Positions 9,784-18,567 are shown, numbered from the stretch's first letter. The stretch: 64,000 bases of DNA from Streptacidiphilus sp. 4-A2 (GCA_014284505.1 JAAFYY010000001.1:5815845-5879844), one strand, 5' to 3'. The notes: generated by a model from the sequence alone, not told the origin. A program made the numbers and translations.

Positions 9784-10495
9784 GGCCAGACAACCGGTCG
9801 GCTGTCGGCCCACAGTTCCTCGGCGTGGCTGTGGAAGCGGTCGTACATGCCGTCGTCCTGGAGCCGCCGTAGGTGCAGCATGGGCAGTCGTGGCCGACGA
9901 GCTTGGCCAGGTGCGGGGTGACCAGCATCTGCTCGTCGAAGACGAAGACCGACAGCGCGATGTGTCGTCCCCGAACCGGGCCTCCAGGCCCGGGACGTCA
10001 CGCAGCTGCGCCAGTTCGGCGAGGCTGATCCGGATCCGGGTGCCCACCGTCAGCGGCACCCCCTCGACTTCCTCGCGGCGGCGGGTGGTCTCGCTCTCCG
10101 GATCGCCCAGCAGGAACCGCACCCGGCATCCGGCCTCGGCCTTGCGGCGCAGCAGGGCACGGAAGTTGGGCTGCTGCTGCCAGAGGAAGTAGTTGGTGTA
10201 ACCCGCGAAGGTCAGCTCGCGCTCAGCCCCGGCGATCAACGAGCGCCACACCGACGTGGGGCAGGCTGATCGGTACGGGTAGACCGCAAGCACCTCGCGG
10301 TCGTACCCGGTCTTGATCGCGGCCTTGACCGCCGCTCCCGGCCACAGCACAGACTCGTCCTTCCCCAGTGCCTCGCACACCGCATAGCGGTTCCTAGCGT
10401 GCGGCACATTCCCCCCGTCAGCCAACCAGCGCCCCACCGTCTTTGGATCGACGCCCGCGACGCGGGGCAACTGCCCCTCAGTGATTCTGGCGTCC
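9780..10495 (-). CDS. HTH regulator with phospholipase D-like sensor domain (5' end missing, frameshifts)
   Basis: The N-terminal helix-turn-helix is recognisable as LPRVAGVDPKTVGRWLADGG plus VPHARNRYAVCEALG. It is followed by VYPYRSACPTSVWRSLIAGA and ELTFAGYTNYFLWQQ and CRVRFLLGDPESE, a PLD-like domain without the HKD catalytic pairs. The 3' end continues in other frames (QMLVTPHLAKLVGHDCP, then GMYDRFHSHAEELWADSRP) to a TGA at 9780. No start codon with coding sequence exists upstream: about ten N-terminal residues would lie beyond 10495, where homology jumps to the tail of an unrelated ATP-binding protein on the other strand. Such regulators often precede NUDIX genes in Streptomyces (from memory). 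Confidence 0.72.
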
Positions 10496-10502
10496 GCGGG
10501 CG

Positions 10503-10667
10503 GGGCTGGTGTTGGTGGAGGCGTTGGCGGAGCGGTGGGGGGTGGAGCGGCGCCCGCACGGGATCGGGAAGACGGTGTGGTTCGAGCTGGTGGTGCCGTG
10601 GGGCGACACGCCCGGTGGGTGGGAAGTGGGGGCGGGGTGGGAACAGGGGGGAGGCTGCTGTCGCTGA
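10503..10667 (+). pseudogene. 3' remnant of an ATP-binding anti-sigma-like protein
   Basis: Reads GLVLVEALAERWGVERRPHG then IGKTVWFELVVPW, the C-terminal G2 box and last strand of the HATPase_c (RsbW/SpoIIE-partner) family so common in Streptomyces. Only about 55 codons remain before TGA at 10665-10667; the N and G1 boxes are missing. It abuts the 5'-truncated HTH gene tail to tail, so 10495-10503 is a rearrangement junction. Confidence 0.65.
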
Positions 10668-10685
10668 CGACAGTGGAGGTAGGAC

Positions 10686-12070
10686 ATGAGCGAGTTCAGG
10701 ATCGAGCACGACTCCATGGGCGAGGTGCGGGTGCCCGGGGAGGCCAAGTGGGGTGCGCAGACGCAGCGGGCGGTGGAGAACTTCCCGGTGTCCGGGCAGC
10801 GGCTGGAGGCCGCGCACATCGCCGCGCTGGGGCGGATCAAGGCGGGGCGGCGAAGGTGAACGCGCGGCTGGGGGTGCTGGAGCAGCCGGTGGCGGAGGCG
10901 ATCGCGGCGGCGGCGGAGGAAGTGGCCGAGGGCCGGTGGGACGCCGAGTTCCCGGTGGACGTGTTCCAGACCGGTTCGGGGACCTCGTCCAATATGAATG
11001 CCAATGAAGTGATCGCCACGCTGGCCGGCGAACGGCTCGGGCGCAAAGTCCATCCGAATGACGAGGTCAATGCCAGTCAGTCCTCGAACGATGTGTTTCC
11101 CAGTTCCATTCATGTGGCGGCGACCGCGGCTGTCAGCCACGACCTGATCCCCGCGCTGGAGTGGCTGGCGGCGGCGCTGGAGCGCAAGGCCGAGGAGTTC
11201 GCCGAGGTGGTGAAGTCGGGTCGGACGCATCTGATGGACGCCACCCCGGTGACCCTGGGCCAGGAGTTCGGCGGCTATGCCGCGCAGGTCAGGTACGGGG
11301 TGGAGCGGCTGCGGGCGACGCTGCCCCGGGTCGCGGAGCTGCCGTTGGGCGGCACCGCGTGGGCACCGGGATCAACACCCCGCCCGGCTTCTCCGCGGCC
11401 GTGATCGCCGAGGTCGCGCGGACCACCGGGCTGCCGCTGACCGAGGCCAGGAACCACTTCGAGGCGCAGGGCGCCCGGGACGGCCTGGTCGAGCTGAGCG
11501 GGCAGCTGCGGACGATCGGGGTGGGCTTCACCAAGATCGCCAACGATCTCCGCTGGATGGGCTCGGGCCCGCGCACCGGGCTCGGCGAGATCAGTCTGCC
11601 GGATCTCCAGCCCGGGTCGTCGATCATGCCCGGCAAGGTCAACCCGGTGGTTGCCGGAGGCCGTGGTGATGGTCGCCGCGCAGGTGCTGGGCAATGACGC
11701 GACCGTGGCGGCGGCCGGCGCGGCCGGCAACTTCGAGCTCAATGTGATGCTGCCGGTGATCGCCCGGAACCTGCTGGAGTCGGTCCGGCTGCTGGCCAAC
11801 GTGGCCAGGCTGCTCGCGGACCGGACGGTGGACGGGATCACTGCCAACGTCGAGCGGCTGCGCGAGTACGCCGAATCCTCCCCCTCGGTGGTGACCCCGC
11901 TGAACCGCTACATCGGCTACGAGGAGGCGGCGAAGACTGCCAAGCAGGCGCTGGCCGAGCGCAAGACCATCCGGCAGGTGGTGCTGGAGCGCGGCTATGT
12001 CGAGCAGGGCAGGCTGACCGAGCAGGAGCTGGACGCCGCACTGGACGTGCTGCGGATGACCCGGCCCTGA
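10686..12070 (+). CDS. fumC: class II fumarate hydratase (three frameshifts)
   Basis: Starts MSEFRIEHDSMGEVRVPGEA then KWGAQTQRAVENFPVSG. Frame breaks occur near 10850 (a five-G run read as four), near 11360 and near 11650 (one extra T). The restored protein carries the family signature GSSIMPGKVNP around 11615, TSSNMNANEVIATL and SQSSNDVFPSSIH, and ends DAALDVLRMTRP; about 462 residues, the usual size. It is the cofactor-free, oxygen-stable fumarase. GGAGG precedes the ATG. It complements the iron-sulfur class I enzyme at 5300-6957. Confidence 0.95.
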
Positions 12071-12089
12071 GGCCGGAGCGGGAGGGCGC

Positions 12090-12112
12090 GCGCCCGGGCC
12101 GGGCCCGGGCGC
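12090..12112 (+). terminator. GC-rich hairpin after fumC
   Basis: Arms GCGCCCGGGCC (12090-12100) and GGCCCGGGCGC (12102-12112) 20 bases past the fumC stop form a very stable stem with a small loop; a likely factor-assisted terminator in this GC-rich genome. Confidence 0.6.
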
Positions 12113-12181
12113 CCGCTCAGCAGCCCTTCAGTCGCCGCAGCAGCCCCGGTCGGCCCGGTCGGCCCAGCAGCCCCGGTCGGC

Positions 12182-12767
12182 TCAGTAGCCGACCATGCCC
12201 GCCGCGGCGGACAGCGAGCGGGCGTAGCCGACCCGGGCGTTGTAGTCCTGGATCTGCGCCACCGAGTTGACCGGCAGCTGGAGCTGGTGCAGCATCCCCG
12301 GGCCCTGGACGACCACCTGGACCGTCCCCTCGGTGCGCTCCTCCTTGGCGAGCAGGAACAGCAGGCCGAGCAGGCAGAAGAAGAAAAAGATGACCGCGCA
12401 GACGATCGCCCAGACCGGGATCGTCTTGGTGGTGCGCGACATGTCGGTGAAGGACCAGGTCACCTGGGCGACCGGGCAGCGGCCGCTGGGGGTGAACACC
12501 TCGGTCTGGGTGCAGACGATGTCGCCGATGGCGACCAGGGTGTCCGCCGGCATCTGCATCATCGGCGGCGGCATGCCCGGGCCCCACTGCTGGCCGGGGC
12601 GGCCATAGGGGTCGGCCTGGCCATAGGGGTCGGCCTGGGCGTACGGGTCGGCCTGGGCGTACGGGTTCTGCGGCGGGCCCGGGGGAACGGCGGCGGGGTG
12701 GGCGTCCCCAGTTCGGCGGCTGCTGCGGATCAGGCGGAGTCGACCCGTTCCAAGGCGGCGTGGTCAC
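12182..12767 (-). CDS. proline-rich single-pass membrane protein (one frameshift)
   Basis: GTG at 12767 with GAGGA upstream gives MTTPPWNGSTPPDPQQPPNW. The frame shifts near 12705 into a repeat of PYAQADPYAQADPYGQADPY, then PPPMMQMPADTLVAIGDIVC, a hydrophobic helix (VWAIVCAVIFFFFCLLGLLF) and a C-terminal domain ending ARSLSAAAGMVGY. The Pro/Gly/Gln/Tyr-rich cytoplasmic N-terminus with one membrane span is a common Streptomyces architecture. The domain around the cysteines (IVCTQTEVFTPSGRCP) may be a small zinc-ribbon-like element. Function unknown. Confidence 0.68.
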
Positions 12768-13156
12768 AGGTCGGGATCCTCATCGTTACGGGGGCGGCTG
12801 CCAACCGAAGGATAGTGGTCCGACCCGGTCAGGAGCAGAGGTTCCGCGATCATCCGCAGGGGCGGCGCGACGGCTGTCCGATCAGGACCGGCCGCACACA
12901 TTTTCCGGCCGCACCCGCTTTGACATGGGCATTTACATCCGGGGATACGGAGATGATCTTCACAAGCAGGGGTGGGGGTGTCCCATTCGGACAGGCACGT
13001 ATAGGCCACCGACTTCGATGGACACCCGTGCGACCAAGAGGCGAGGATCGAGTCATCCCCCCGGATGGGCCGCCGGCGCCGGCCGCCTGACTTTCAAGTT
13101 TCTTATCCCCCAAGGAACTTGATGTTAGCAGGTCAACTATCTTGATGGAGCGGAAC
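12768..13156. other. intergenic region without recognisable gene
   Basis: 389 bp between divergent genes. No frame shows convincing coding character. It must hold the promoters of both neighbours and, next to the right-hand gene, a strong inverted repeat (13094-13122). The last 70 bases are notably AT-richer than the rest. Confidence 0.6.
13094..13122. promoter_or_regulatory. inverted repeat upstream of deoxyribosyltransferase-like gene
   Basis: Left arm TCAAGTTTCTT (13094-13104), loop ATCCCCC, right arm AAGGAACTTGA (13112-13122): 11 pairs with one G-T pair. It is 35 bases before the chosen start and could be an operator or a 5' UTR hairpin. Confidence 0.5.
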
Positions 13157-13713
13157 ATGAGCGAGCTTTACGGCGTGGATCAGAAGAGCCGCGCCAGTGA
13201 GGACGATCTGGCTGCCGACGCACGGCGTTGCCTGCGGGTTTTCCTCGCCGCTCCTTCGCTGCGGCTGACCGGCCCCGCCGACGGGGTCTTCCCGCTCGCG
13301 CTGCGCGGCAAGGTCACTGCCCTGCGTGACGCCCTGCTCGACGCGGGCGTCACCGTCTACAGCCAGCACCACGACGACTGCTGGACCACCCGCGGTCTGG
13401 GCACCGGCTTCCGGGTCCCCTCCGCCTTCCGCGGCATGCAGTCCGCCGACCTGGCCTTCGCCTATGTCGAGGCGCCGCTCTCCGCCGGTGTCGGCATGGA
13501 GCTGGGCTGGGCCTCCGCGCTGCGCAAGCCACTGGTGCTGCTGGTGGACCACGCGGTCGCGCACAACCCGATGATCTCCACCCTGGAGGAGGTCTGCCCG
13601 GTGCTGCCGATCCAGTTCGACTCCAACTGGTCCGCGAAGAACCTCCAGCACGCCGTGGTCACCGCCCTCGACTGGGCCGACACACCTCACTGGCCTACCC
13701 CGAGTCCGCCTGA
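13157..13713 (+). CDS. nucleoside 2-deoxyribosyltransferase-like protein
   Basis: The ATG at 13157 has GGAG seven bases upstream. The protein reads CLRVFLAAPSLRL, then LRDALLDAGVTVYSQHHDDC, FRGMQSADLAFAYVEAPLSA and GVGMELGWASALRKPLVLLV, a Rossmann-like pattern close to nucleoside 2-deoxyribosyltransferases (the AD-x-A...S-G-V-G-x-E-L-G stretch carries the substrate-binding Asp and catalytic Glu). In the given frame it runs on to 13897, but a 2-base excess near 13683 would restore an end DWADTSLAYPESA at 13711-13713, which I prefer. Nucleotide salvage or a nucleotide-signalling role are both possible. Confidence 0.65.
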
Positions 13714-13963
13714 CCCCGCCTGCCGGGCGCCGGGTGCCACCGAACGGCGTTCATCTGGTAATCCTTGTCGGACGAGCGGGCAGCTGCCCCGGGCGACGGG
13801 AGGACCCAGATGCGGTGGATGGCGGACACGCACATCCGCGAATGGCGTGACCTCGGATTTCAGGCCGCGAGGCCCCCGCAGCAGCCCGGCCCGGTGACCA
13901 CCGTCACCGGGCCGCATGTGTGCGCCCGGGCGTCGAGGTCCTCCCCTGCGGGGGCGTGGCGCC

Positions 13964-14950
13964 GTGAGCGAGGACCTGCTCGGCGAACTGCCCGCCGAGG
14001 CCGTCGAGCTCTACCTCCAGGCCGTGGAGACCGGGTCCATCCCGATGGATCCGTCCCCGGCCGCCCCTGACACGCAAGCCCCGGCCGCGCCCGACTACCG
14101 CCAGCGCTGCTCGACCTCGGGCTGCTGAAGCCCGGGGTGGAACGTCCGGTGCTGGTGCCGGTGGACCGGAGAGACCGCGGCCGCCCAGCAGGAGCGGCGC
14201 GCGGCGAACCAGCTGGCCCGCGCCGCCGAGCTGCGCGACCGCTGCAGGTGCTGACCACCGCCTACCGCGCCGAGCGCGCCTGGCACGACGAGACCTCGCT
14301 GGTGCGGTACGTGGCCGGCAAGGAGGCCGTCGGCCAGCAGCTCCAGCTGGTGCTGAGCGGGCCGGTGAAGCGGCTGCGGACGATCCAGCCGGGCGGACCC
14401 CGGCCGGCCGAGCTGATCCGGGCGACGATCGCCGAGGAGCTCGACATGGCCCGCCGGGGCATCCAGCGGCAGATGCTCTACCAGGACTCCCAGCGGCACC
14501 ATGCCCCGAGCGCGCAGTTCGTCCGGACGGTGACCGAGGCCGGGGCCGAGGTGCGCACCCTGCCGCACCTGCCGGACCGGGTGTTCCTGATCGACGACCT
14601 GGTGATGTATCCGCTGGACGGCGACACCGAGATCGCGGTATTCAACCGCGAGCCGTCCATGGTGGCGTTCATAAGCCGGCTGTTCGAGCAGAATTGGGAA
14701 CGGGCCGCACCGTTCGAGGAGCGCCCGGAAATAGCGCGCGGAAAGCAGTTGTCCGCGGAGCAGCGGCGGATCATCCGGCTGCTGGTCGGCGGAATGACCA
14801 CCGAGGCCATCGGGTCGGCGCTGGCGATGTCCCTGCGGACGGTCAACCGGCATCTGGAGAAGACCCGGAAGATCTTCGATGCGGACTCGCTGGCGGAACT
14901 CGCCCTACAAGATCCGGGGAATACCCGGACGGGCTTCCCGCGAATGGTGA
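13964..14950 (+). CDS. LuxR-family regulator with PLD/TrmB-like sensor (frameshifts)
   Basis: GTG at 13964 gives MSEDLLGELPAEAVELYLQA. After indels near 14103, 14173 and 14240 the frame settles to QVLTTAYRAERAWHDETSLV and a sensor region with VRTLPHLPDRVFLIDDLVMY and AVFNREPSMVAFISRLFEQN, resembling the PLD-like or TrmB-type effector domain. The C-terminal LuxR helix-turn-helix is clear: LSAEQRRIIRLLVGGMTTEA then LAMSLRTVNRHLEKTRKIFD. A missing base near 14910 would end the protein naturally as ALYKIRGIPGRASREW at 14950; without it the frame runs into low-complexity sequence to 15330. It is convergent with a small secreted peptide gene. Confidence 0.72.
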
Positions 14951-15272
14951 ACGATGTGCGGCAGTCCGTCGCGGGTGAATCCGGAACACCGAACCGGAGC
15001 TCAGAACCAGAGCACAGAACCGGGACACGGAACGGGGGCCGAACCGGGGGGCCGGCACCGGGAGCTGACACCGGAGCGGGCATCGGGACCAACGGACGGC
15101 GCCCTGCCGGGGCAGGCGGCAGGGCACAGCAGTGCGCGGTCCGGCACGAAGGGACCCCGATTACCCTCGAAATCGAGACTCCCTCGCGCCGGAACGAGGC
15201 GAACCCATCGTCGAACAGGCCAATCGTCCGAAGGGCAACCGTCGGACCGGCCGACTGTCTGTCAGGTCGTCG

Positions 15273-15470
15273 CTACGCGTTTCCGCCGTTCCAGACGATG
15301 TCGGCGGGGGACGCCGCTCCGGCCCGCTGAACGTTCCAGACGATGTCGGCGACGGCCGACTTCTGCGGCTGGGCGTTCCAGGCCGGGCTGTTCGCACTGA
15401 CGACGGCGAGGGCCGCGGCAGCAACAAGTCCCAGAGACACAAGCACCGTACGAACGCGCCGTGCGCGCAT
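15273..15470 (-). CDS. small secreted peptide with repeated DIVWN motif
   Basis: A 65-residue ORF. Residues 1-27 form a signal peptide: basic MRARRVRT, hydrophobic VLVSLGLVAAAALAVV, cleavage-like SAN. The mature part of about 38 residues contains SPAWN, ADIVWN and ADIVWN at regular intervals, the last two encoded by an 18-bp direct repeat (15289-15306 and 15335-15352). No cysteines, so not a defensin-type peptide. It faces the LuxR gene tail to tail, which is why I infer an exported signal or precursor, but no homologous peptide is known to me. Coding evidence is the signal peptide and the repeated motif. Confidence 0.6.
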   Translation of the reverse strand: MRARRVRTVLVSLGLVAAAALAVVSANSPAWNAQPQKSAVADIVWNVQRAGAASPADIVWNGGNA

Positions 15471-15783
15471 CTCGGCTCCTCTCGGGGCGGGGTCAGCCGC
15501 CTCCCGTACAGATGTTCCGGATTAGCTTTAGTGCGCTATGGATAGTACGGCATGCTCATGTTCCTCGGCTGCCCCTCGTCCCACCGATTCTGTCGGACCT
15601 CTCGGATCTGACCGATTCTCATACTTGTGCCCGCCTGGAGACAGGCCGACCATCCCGGCGGAGACGCATGTTCCGACTCCCGGGGCGACAGAAAACAGGG
15701 CCATCCGGGCAGTCGGCGACGTTTTCCCGGACAGAACCGCCAGTCCTCTCCCGCCACGGGCCCTGGTGGGAGAAGATGGAGAC
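15471..15783. other. divergent promoter region, no gene seen
   Basis: 313 bp between the secreted peptide gene and the small ORF at 15784. It includes an AT-richer patch at about 15518-15560 that likely carries the peptide promoter. Open frames here lack codon bias. Confidence 0.5.
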
Positions 15784-16011
15784 ATGACAACATGGACAAC
15801 GGGGGACGTCGTGGACGCGCTCGCCCGGCTGCACCGACTCGCGGTCAGCCAGGCTCAGGAGCGGGCGGACATGATGCGTGAGGCAGCCAGTGCCGGTGTC
15901 AGCGCGGAGCAGATCGCCCTGGTCCTGGGCGATCCACTGGACCAGGTGCGCGGAGTGGTCGGCCGCGGCGCGGAGAGCCCGGTCTCGGCCGCACCCGCCT
16001 TCTGGTTCTGA
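15784..16011 (+). CDS. small conserved-looking hypothetical protein
   Basis: 75 residues, MTTWTTGDVVDALARLHRLA followed by AQERADMMREAASAGVSAEQ and IALVLGDPLDQVRGVVGRGA. The helical pattern with a turn at ASAGVSAEQIALVLG resembles a mini helix-turn-helix (as in sigma factor region 4 or antitoxins), but I cannot assign a family. GGAGA precedes the ATG. A hairpin at 16032-16058 follows. Codon third positions are GC-rich as in real genes. Confidence 0.6.
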   Translation: MTTWTTGDVVDALARLHRLAVSQAQERADMMREAASAGVSAEQIALVLGDPLDQVRGVVGRGAESPVSAAPAFWF

Positions 16012-16031
16012 CTGGTTCCGACCACGGCCGC

Positions 16032-16058
16032 CCGCCGGAGCCGAAGGGGCTCCGGCGG
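16032..16058 (+). terminator. terminator hairpin
   Basis: 11-bp stem CCGCCGGAGCC (16032-16042) and GGCTCCGGCGG (16048-16058), loop GAAGG, 20 bases after the stop of the small ORF. Confidence 0.75.
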
Positions 16059-16108
16059 CCGAATTCCCCCGGTTCCCAACGATTCCCCCGGCGTCCGACA
16101 AGCCGGTG

Positions 16109-16190
16109 CCCAGCGGTCGGCCGGTGACCGACGGCCGGATTCCAGCGGCCGGTGACCGACAGCCCGTTTCCAGCGGCCGGAAAACATCGG
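16109..16190. repeat. degenerate tandem repeat, about 28-bp unit
   Basis: Three imperfect units beginning CCAGCGG(T)CGGCCGGTGACC, then CCAGCGGCCGGTGACCGACA, then CCAGCGGCCGGAAAAC. No function evident. Confidence 0.6.
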
Positions 16191-17185
16191 CTTTCCGCTA
16201 AACCGGCATATTCGGGCCAGCCGGCGACGGCCGTCACCGTCCGGATATGATCCGTCACCCTTTGCCCCGCCGGAAAAGCCGTACACCGGGACGCGCCCCG
16301 GGTCGGCGCCGAAGTTCACCCCCGCCGTGGCGCCCCCGGCCCCCCGCACAGCAAGCCGACAGAATTCGGCGCCGCCCCGGAAATCCCGGACCGGATGATT
16401 CGGAAACTCAGCCTCCGCATGACGGCGGACCGACAGAAGGCCATTCGAGCGGAGTTCCGCGAAGCAGCCCCCGGGAATGCCGGGCGAATCCGGCAGGGTG
16501 AAACCCCGGGCCGAACCAGAACCAATGCCTCCGGTTGACCGCTTTCCCCGGCCCGACAGTGGACGTCCGGTGCCCCGCTCCCGGGTCCGCCATTCTGCCG
16601 CAATGGTCATTTTGTACGCAGTAGCCCGGTATGACCCCCGGCTTGTCATGTGCTGTCCGAAAGTCGCCCCGCAGCCGCCGCCCCGGCCCGGCCCGCCGGG
16701 CTCGGCGGGTACCGGCGGATCGGGGCCGCGCACCCGTCCGCGCGGCGTGCGACCAGGGATCCGACCCCGGAGCACCGCCGGACCGGCGCCGACACCAGGG
16801 CGTCGGACGACCGGGGAGGCGCGGCCCGCGACCGGTGCGCCGGTCCCTTTTCACCCCTTTCCGTCGGGTAGATCAGGGGAAAAGAAGGGGCCAGATATCG
16901 CCACCGGCGACGGAAAACCCGGCGGATCTTCGGGTACCGACATGACTTTGTAAGACGGCCCGCAGCGAGCGCCACCTGGCATTTCCCGGCGATACTTACC
17001 GGCCCGGCCGAACCATGATCGTTCGTTGGCTTCCATACCCGCACCTGACGGCCGTGACGGGATTGCGGCGGAAGCACGGCGGGCATGTCCCTTCGTACCG
17101 GAAGACTTTCCCGTGCGGCTTCGCCATGCCCAGTAAAGGCCGCACGACGGCGGACCACGTCCGCCGACGGGACGGAGGGTTCCAC

Positions 17186-18526
17186 ATGAGCGAATTCATT
17201 TACCTGCGGTTTCCCCCACTGCCGTTGTCACGGCACGACACAGCAGGCGACCGGCCGGAGGCGGAGGAGCCGGCATCCAGGTTCCAGGTCTCCGAGTACG
17301 CCGGGGTCCGCCGCTCCAGCAGCGCCCAGCGCTGTCGCAAGCGCCTGGAGGAGGCCGGCCAAAGACAGCTCTCCAGGCCCCACTTCGTGCAGCAGATCTT
17401 CGGGTACCTGCCGCGTGCCGACCAGAGGCGCTGGGCCGAGGCCTATCTGCGGGGCTTACAGTGCACGCCGGGCCGCAAGACCGTACGGCAGATGGCGCAG
17501 ACCCTGGACCCCGGCGCGCCCAGTGCCGCGCAGGGGTTGCAGCAGTTCATCAGCTCCAGCCCCTGGAGCTGGATGTCGGCCAGTGCCCGGCTGGCCCACC
17601 ATGTGGCGGAGTGCCTGCCCACCGAGGCGTGGGTGGTCGGCACGGTGGTGGCGGAGAAGCACGGGAAGCACTCGGTCGGGGTGCACCGGCGCTTCCTGCC
17701 CGAGGCCGGACGCACCCTCAACTGCCAGGTCGGGCTGGGGCTGTTCCTCGCCTCGGGGGCCGAGTGCGTCCCCATCGCCTGGCAGCTGGTGATGGACGAC
17801 ACCTGGTTCGGCGAGGAGCAGCGGGCCCGGGCCCGGATCCCGGAGTCCGTCTGCTACCAGTCCGCTTCGGCGCAGTTGCTGGACATCGCGGACTGGCTCG
17901 CCGAGCTGCGGCTGCACCGGTCGGCGCCGCTGGTCGTGGACCACCCGGTGGGGCCGGACGTCGGCCCGCTGGTGGACCGGCTCAACGAGCGGAACTGGGG
18001 CTTCGCCATCGCCGTCCATCCGGAGCAGCCGGTCGCCGCGGCCCTCGGGCCGCAGCAGGCCGGGGACGACCGCCGCGCGCCCGGCGCGGAACCGGGCAGG
18101 ACCGTCCCCGCCCGGACGTTCATGACCCGTCGGACGGCGCAGCCGCCGGGGACGGTGACGCTGCGGCGGCACGACGCGGAGAACCGCCGCTTCGTGCTGT
18201 CCGCGCCGGTGCGGCTGCCCGGTCCGCGTCAGGCCCGGCGGACCTACCTGCTCGTCGCCGAACAGCCCGCGGGCCTTCAGGGGACCACCCGGTACTGGAT
18301 CACCAATCTGCACAACCGGAGCCTTGAGGAAGTGGCGACCCACCTGGGCCGCGCGAGACCGCTGCGGGCAACCGTGCAGGCCCTGGAGGAGGAGTTCGGG
18401 CTCCTGGACTTCCAGGGCCGAACCTTCCCCGGCTGGCACCGGCACGTCACCATGGCCTCGGCCGCCTATGCCTACCAGCGGCTGCACGCGCCGGCCCCGT
18501 CCTGCCAGGGGCAGGCCGGCGCCTGA
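17186..18526 (+). CDS. IS701-like transposase homologue, probably inactive
   Basis: 446 residues from ATG 17186 (GGAGGG site upstream). The N-terminal half follows IS701 transposases closely: YLRGLQCTPGRKTVRQMAQT, GLQQFISSSPWSW and GKHSVGVHRRFLPEAGRTLN, CQVGLGLFL, with WRL-like WQLVMDDTWF. Where active members have the catalytic WVVDDTGF-type Asp this protein reads WVVGTVVAEKHGKHS, and the second-Asp region reads APLVVDHPVGPDVGP. I see no terminal inverted repeats or target duplication around it. It is therefore better seen as a domesticated protein at the edge of a biosynthetic cluster, perhaps regulatory, than as an active insertion sequence. It is convergent with the hydrolase gene. Confidence 0.7.
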   Translation: MSEFIYLRFPPLPLSRHDTAGDRPEAEEPASRFQVSEYAGVRRSSSAQRCRKRLEEAGQRQLSRPHFVQQIFGYLPRADQRRWAEAYLRGLQCTPGRKTVRQMAQTLDPGAPSAAQGLQQFISSSPWSWMSASARLAHHVAECLPTEAWVVGTVVAEKHGKHSVGVHRRFLPEAGRTLNCQVGLGLFLASGAECVPIAWQLVMDDTWFGEEQRARARIPESVCYQSASAQLLDIADWLAELRLHRSAPLVVDHPVGPDVGPLVDRLNERNWGFAIAVHPEQPVAAALGPQQAGDDRRAPGAEPGRTVPARTFMTRRTAQPPGTVTLRRHDAENRRFVLSAPVRLPGPRQARRTYLLVAEQPAGLQGTTRYWITNLHNRSLEEVATHLGRARPLRATVQALEEEFGLLDFQGRTFPGWHRHVTMASAAYAYQRLHAPAPSCQGQAGA

Positions 18527-18536
18527 GACCGCCCGC

Positions 18537-18567
18537 GGCCGGCTGCGGCGTCGTGCCGCAGCCGGCC
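18537..18567. terminator. bidirectional terminator hairpin
   Basis: 13-bp stem GGCCGGCTGCGGC (18537-18549) and GCCGCAGCCGGCC (18555-18567), loop GTCGT, between convergent genes. Confidence 0.75.

Larger units (their letters stand above)
16012..17185. other. 1.2-kb GC-rich region without recognisable gene
   Basis: Many overlapping frames are open because stops are rare in CCGG-rich sequence, but none starts well, keeps codon bias or resembles a protein. It contains a terminator hairpin (16032-16058), a degenerate tandem repeat (16109-16190) and, near 16600-17180, possible promoter sequence for the IS701-like gene. It may be decayed DNA or a long regulatory leader at the left border of the biosynthetic cluster. 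Confidence 0.5.

Noticed and set aside
14951..15330. C-terminal extension of the LuxR protein
   Set aside because: Low-complexity Gly/Arg/Thr-rich reading that overlaps the secreted peptide gene; one missing base near 14910 restores a natural end at 14950.
17186..18526. Active IS701 insertion sequence
   Set aside because: No terminal inverted repeats or target-site duplication seen and the first catalytic Asp appears to be lost.
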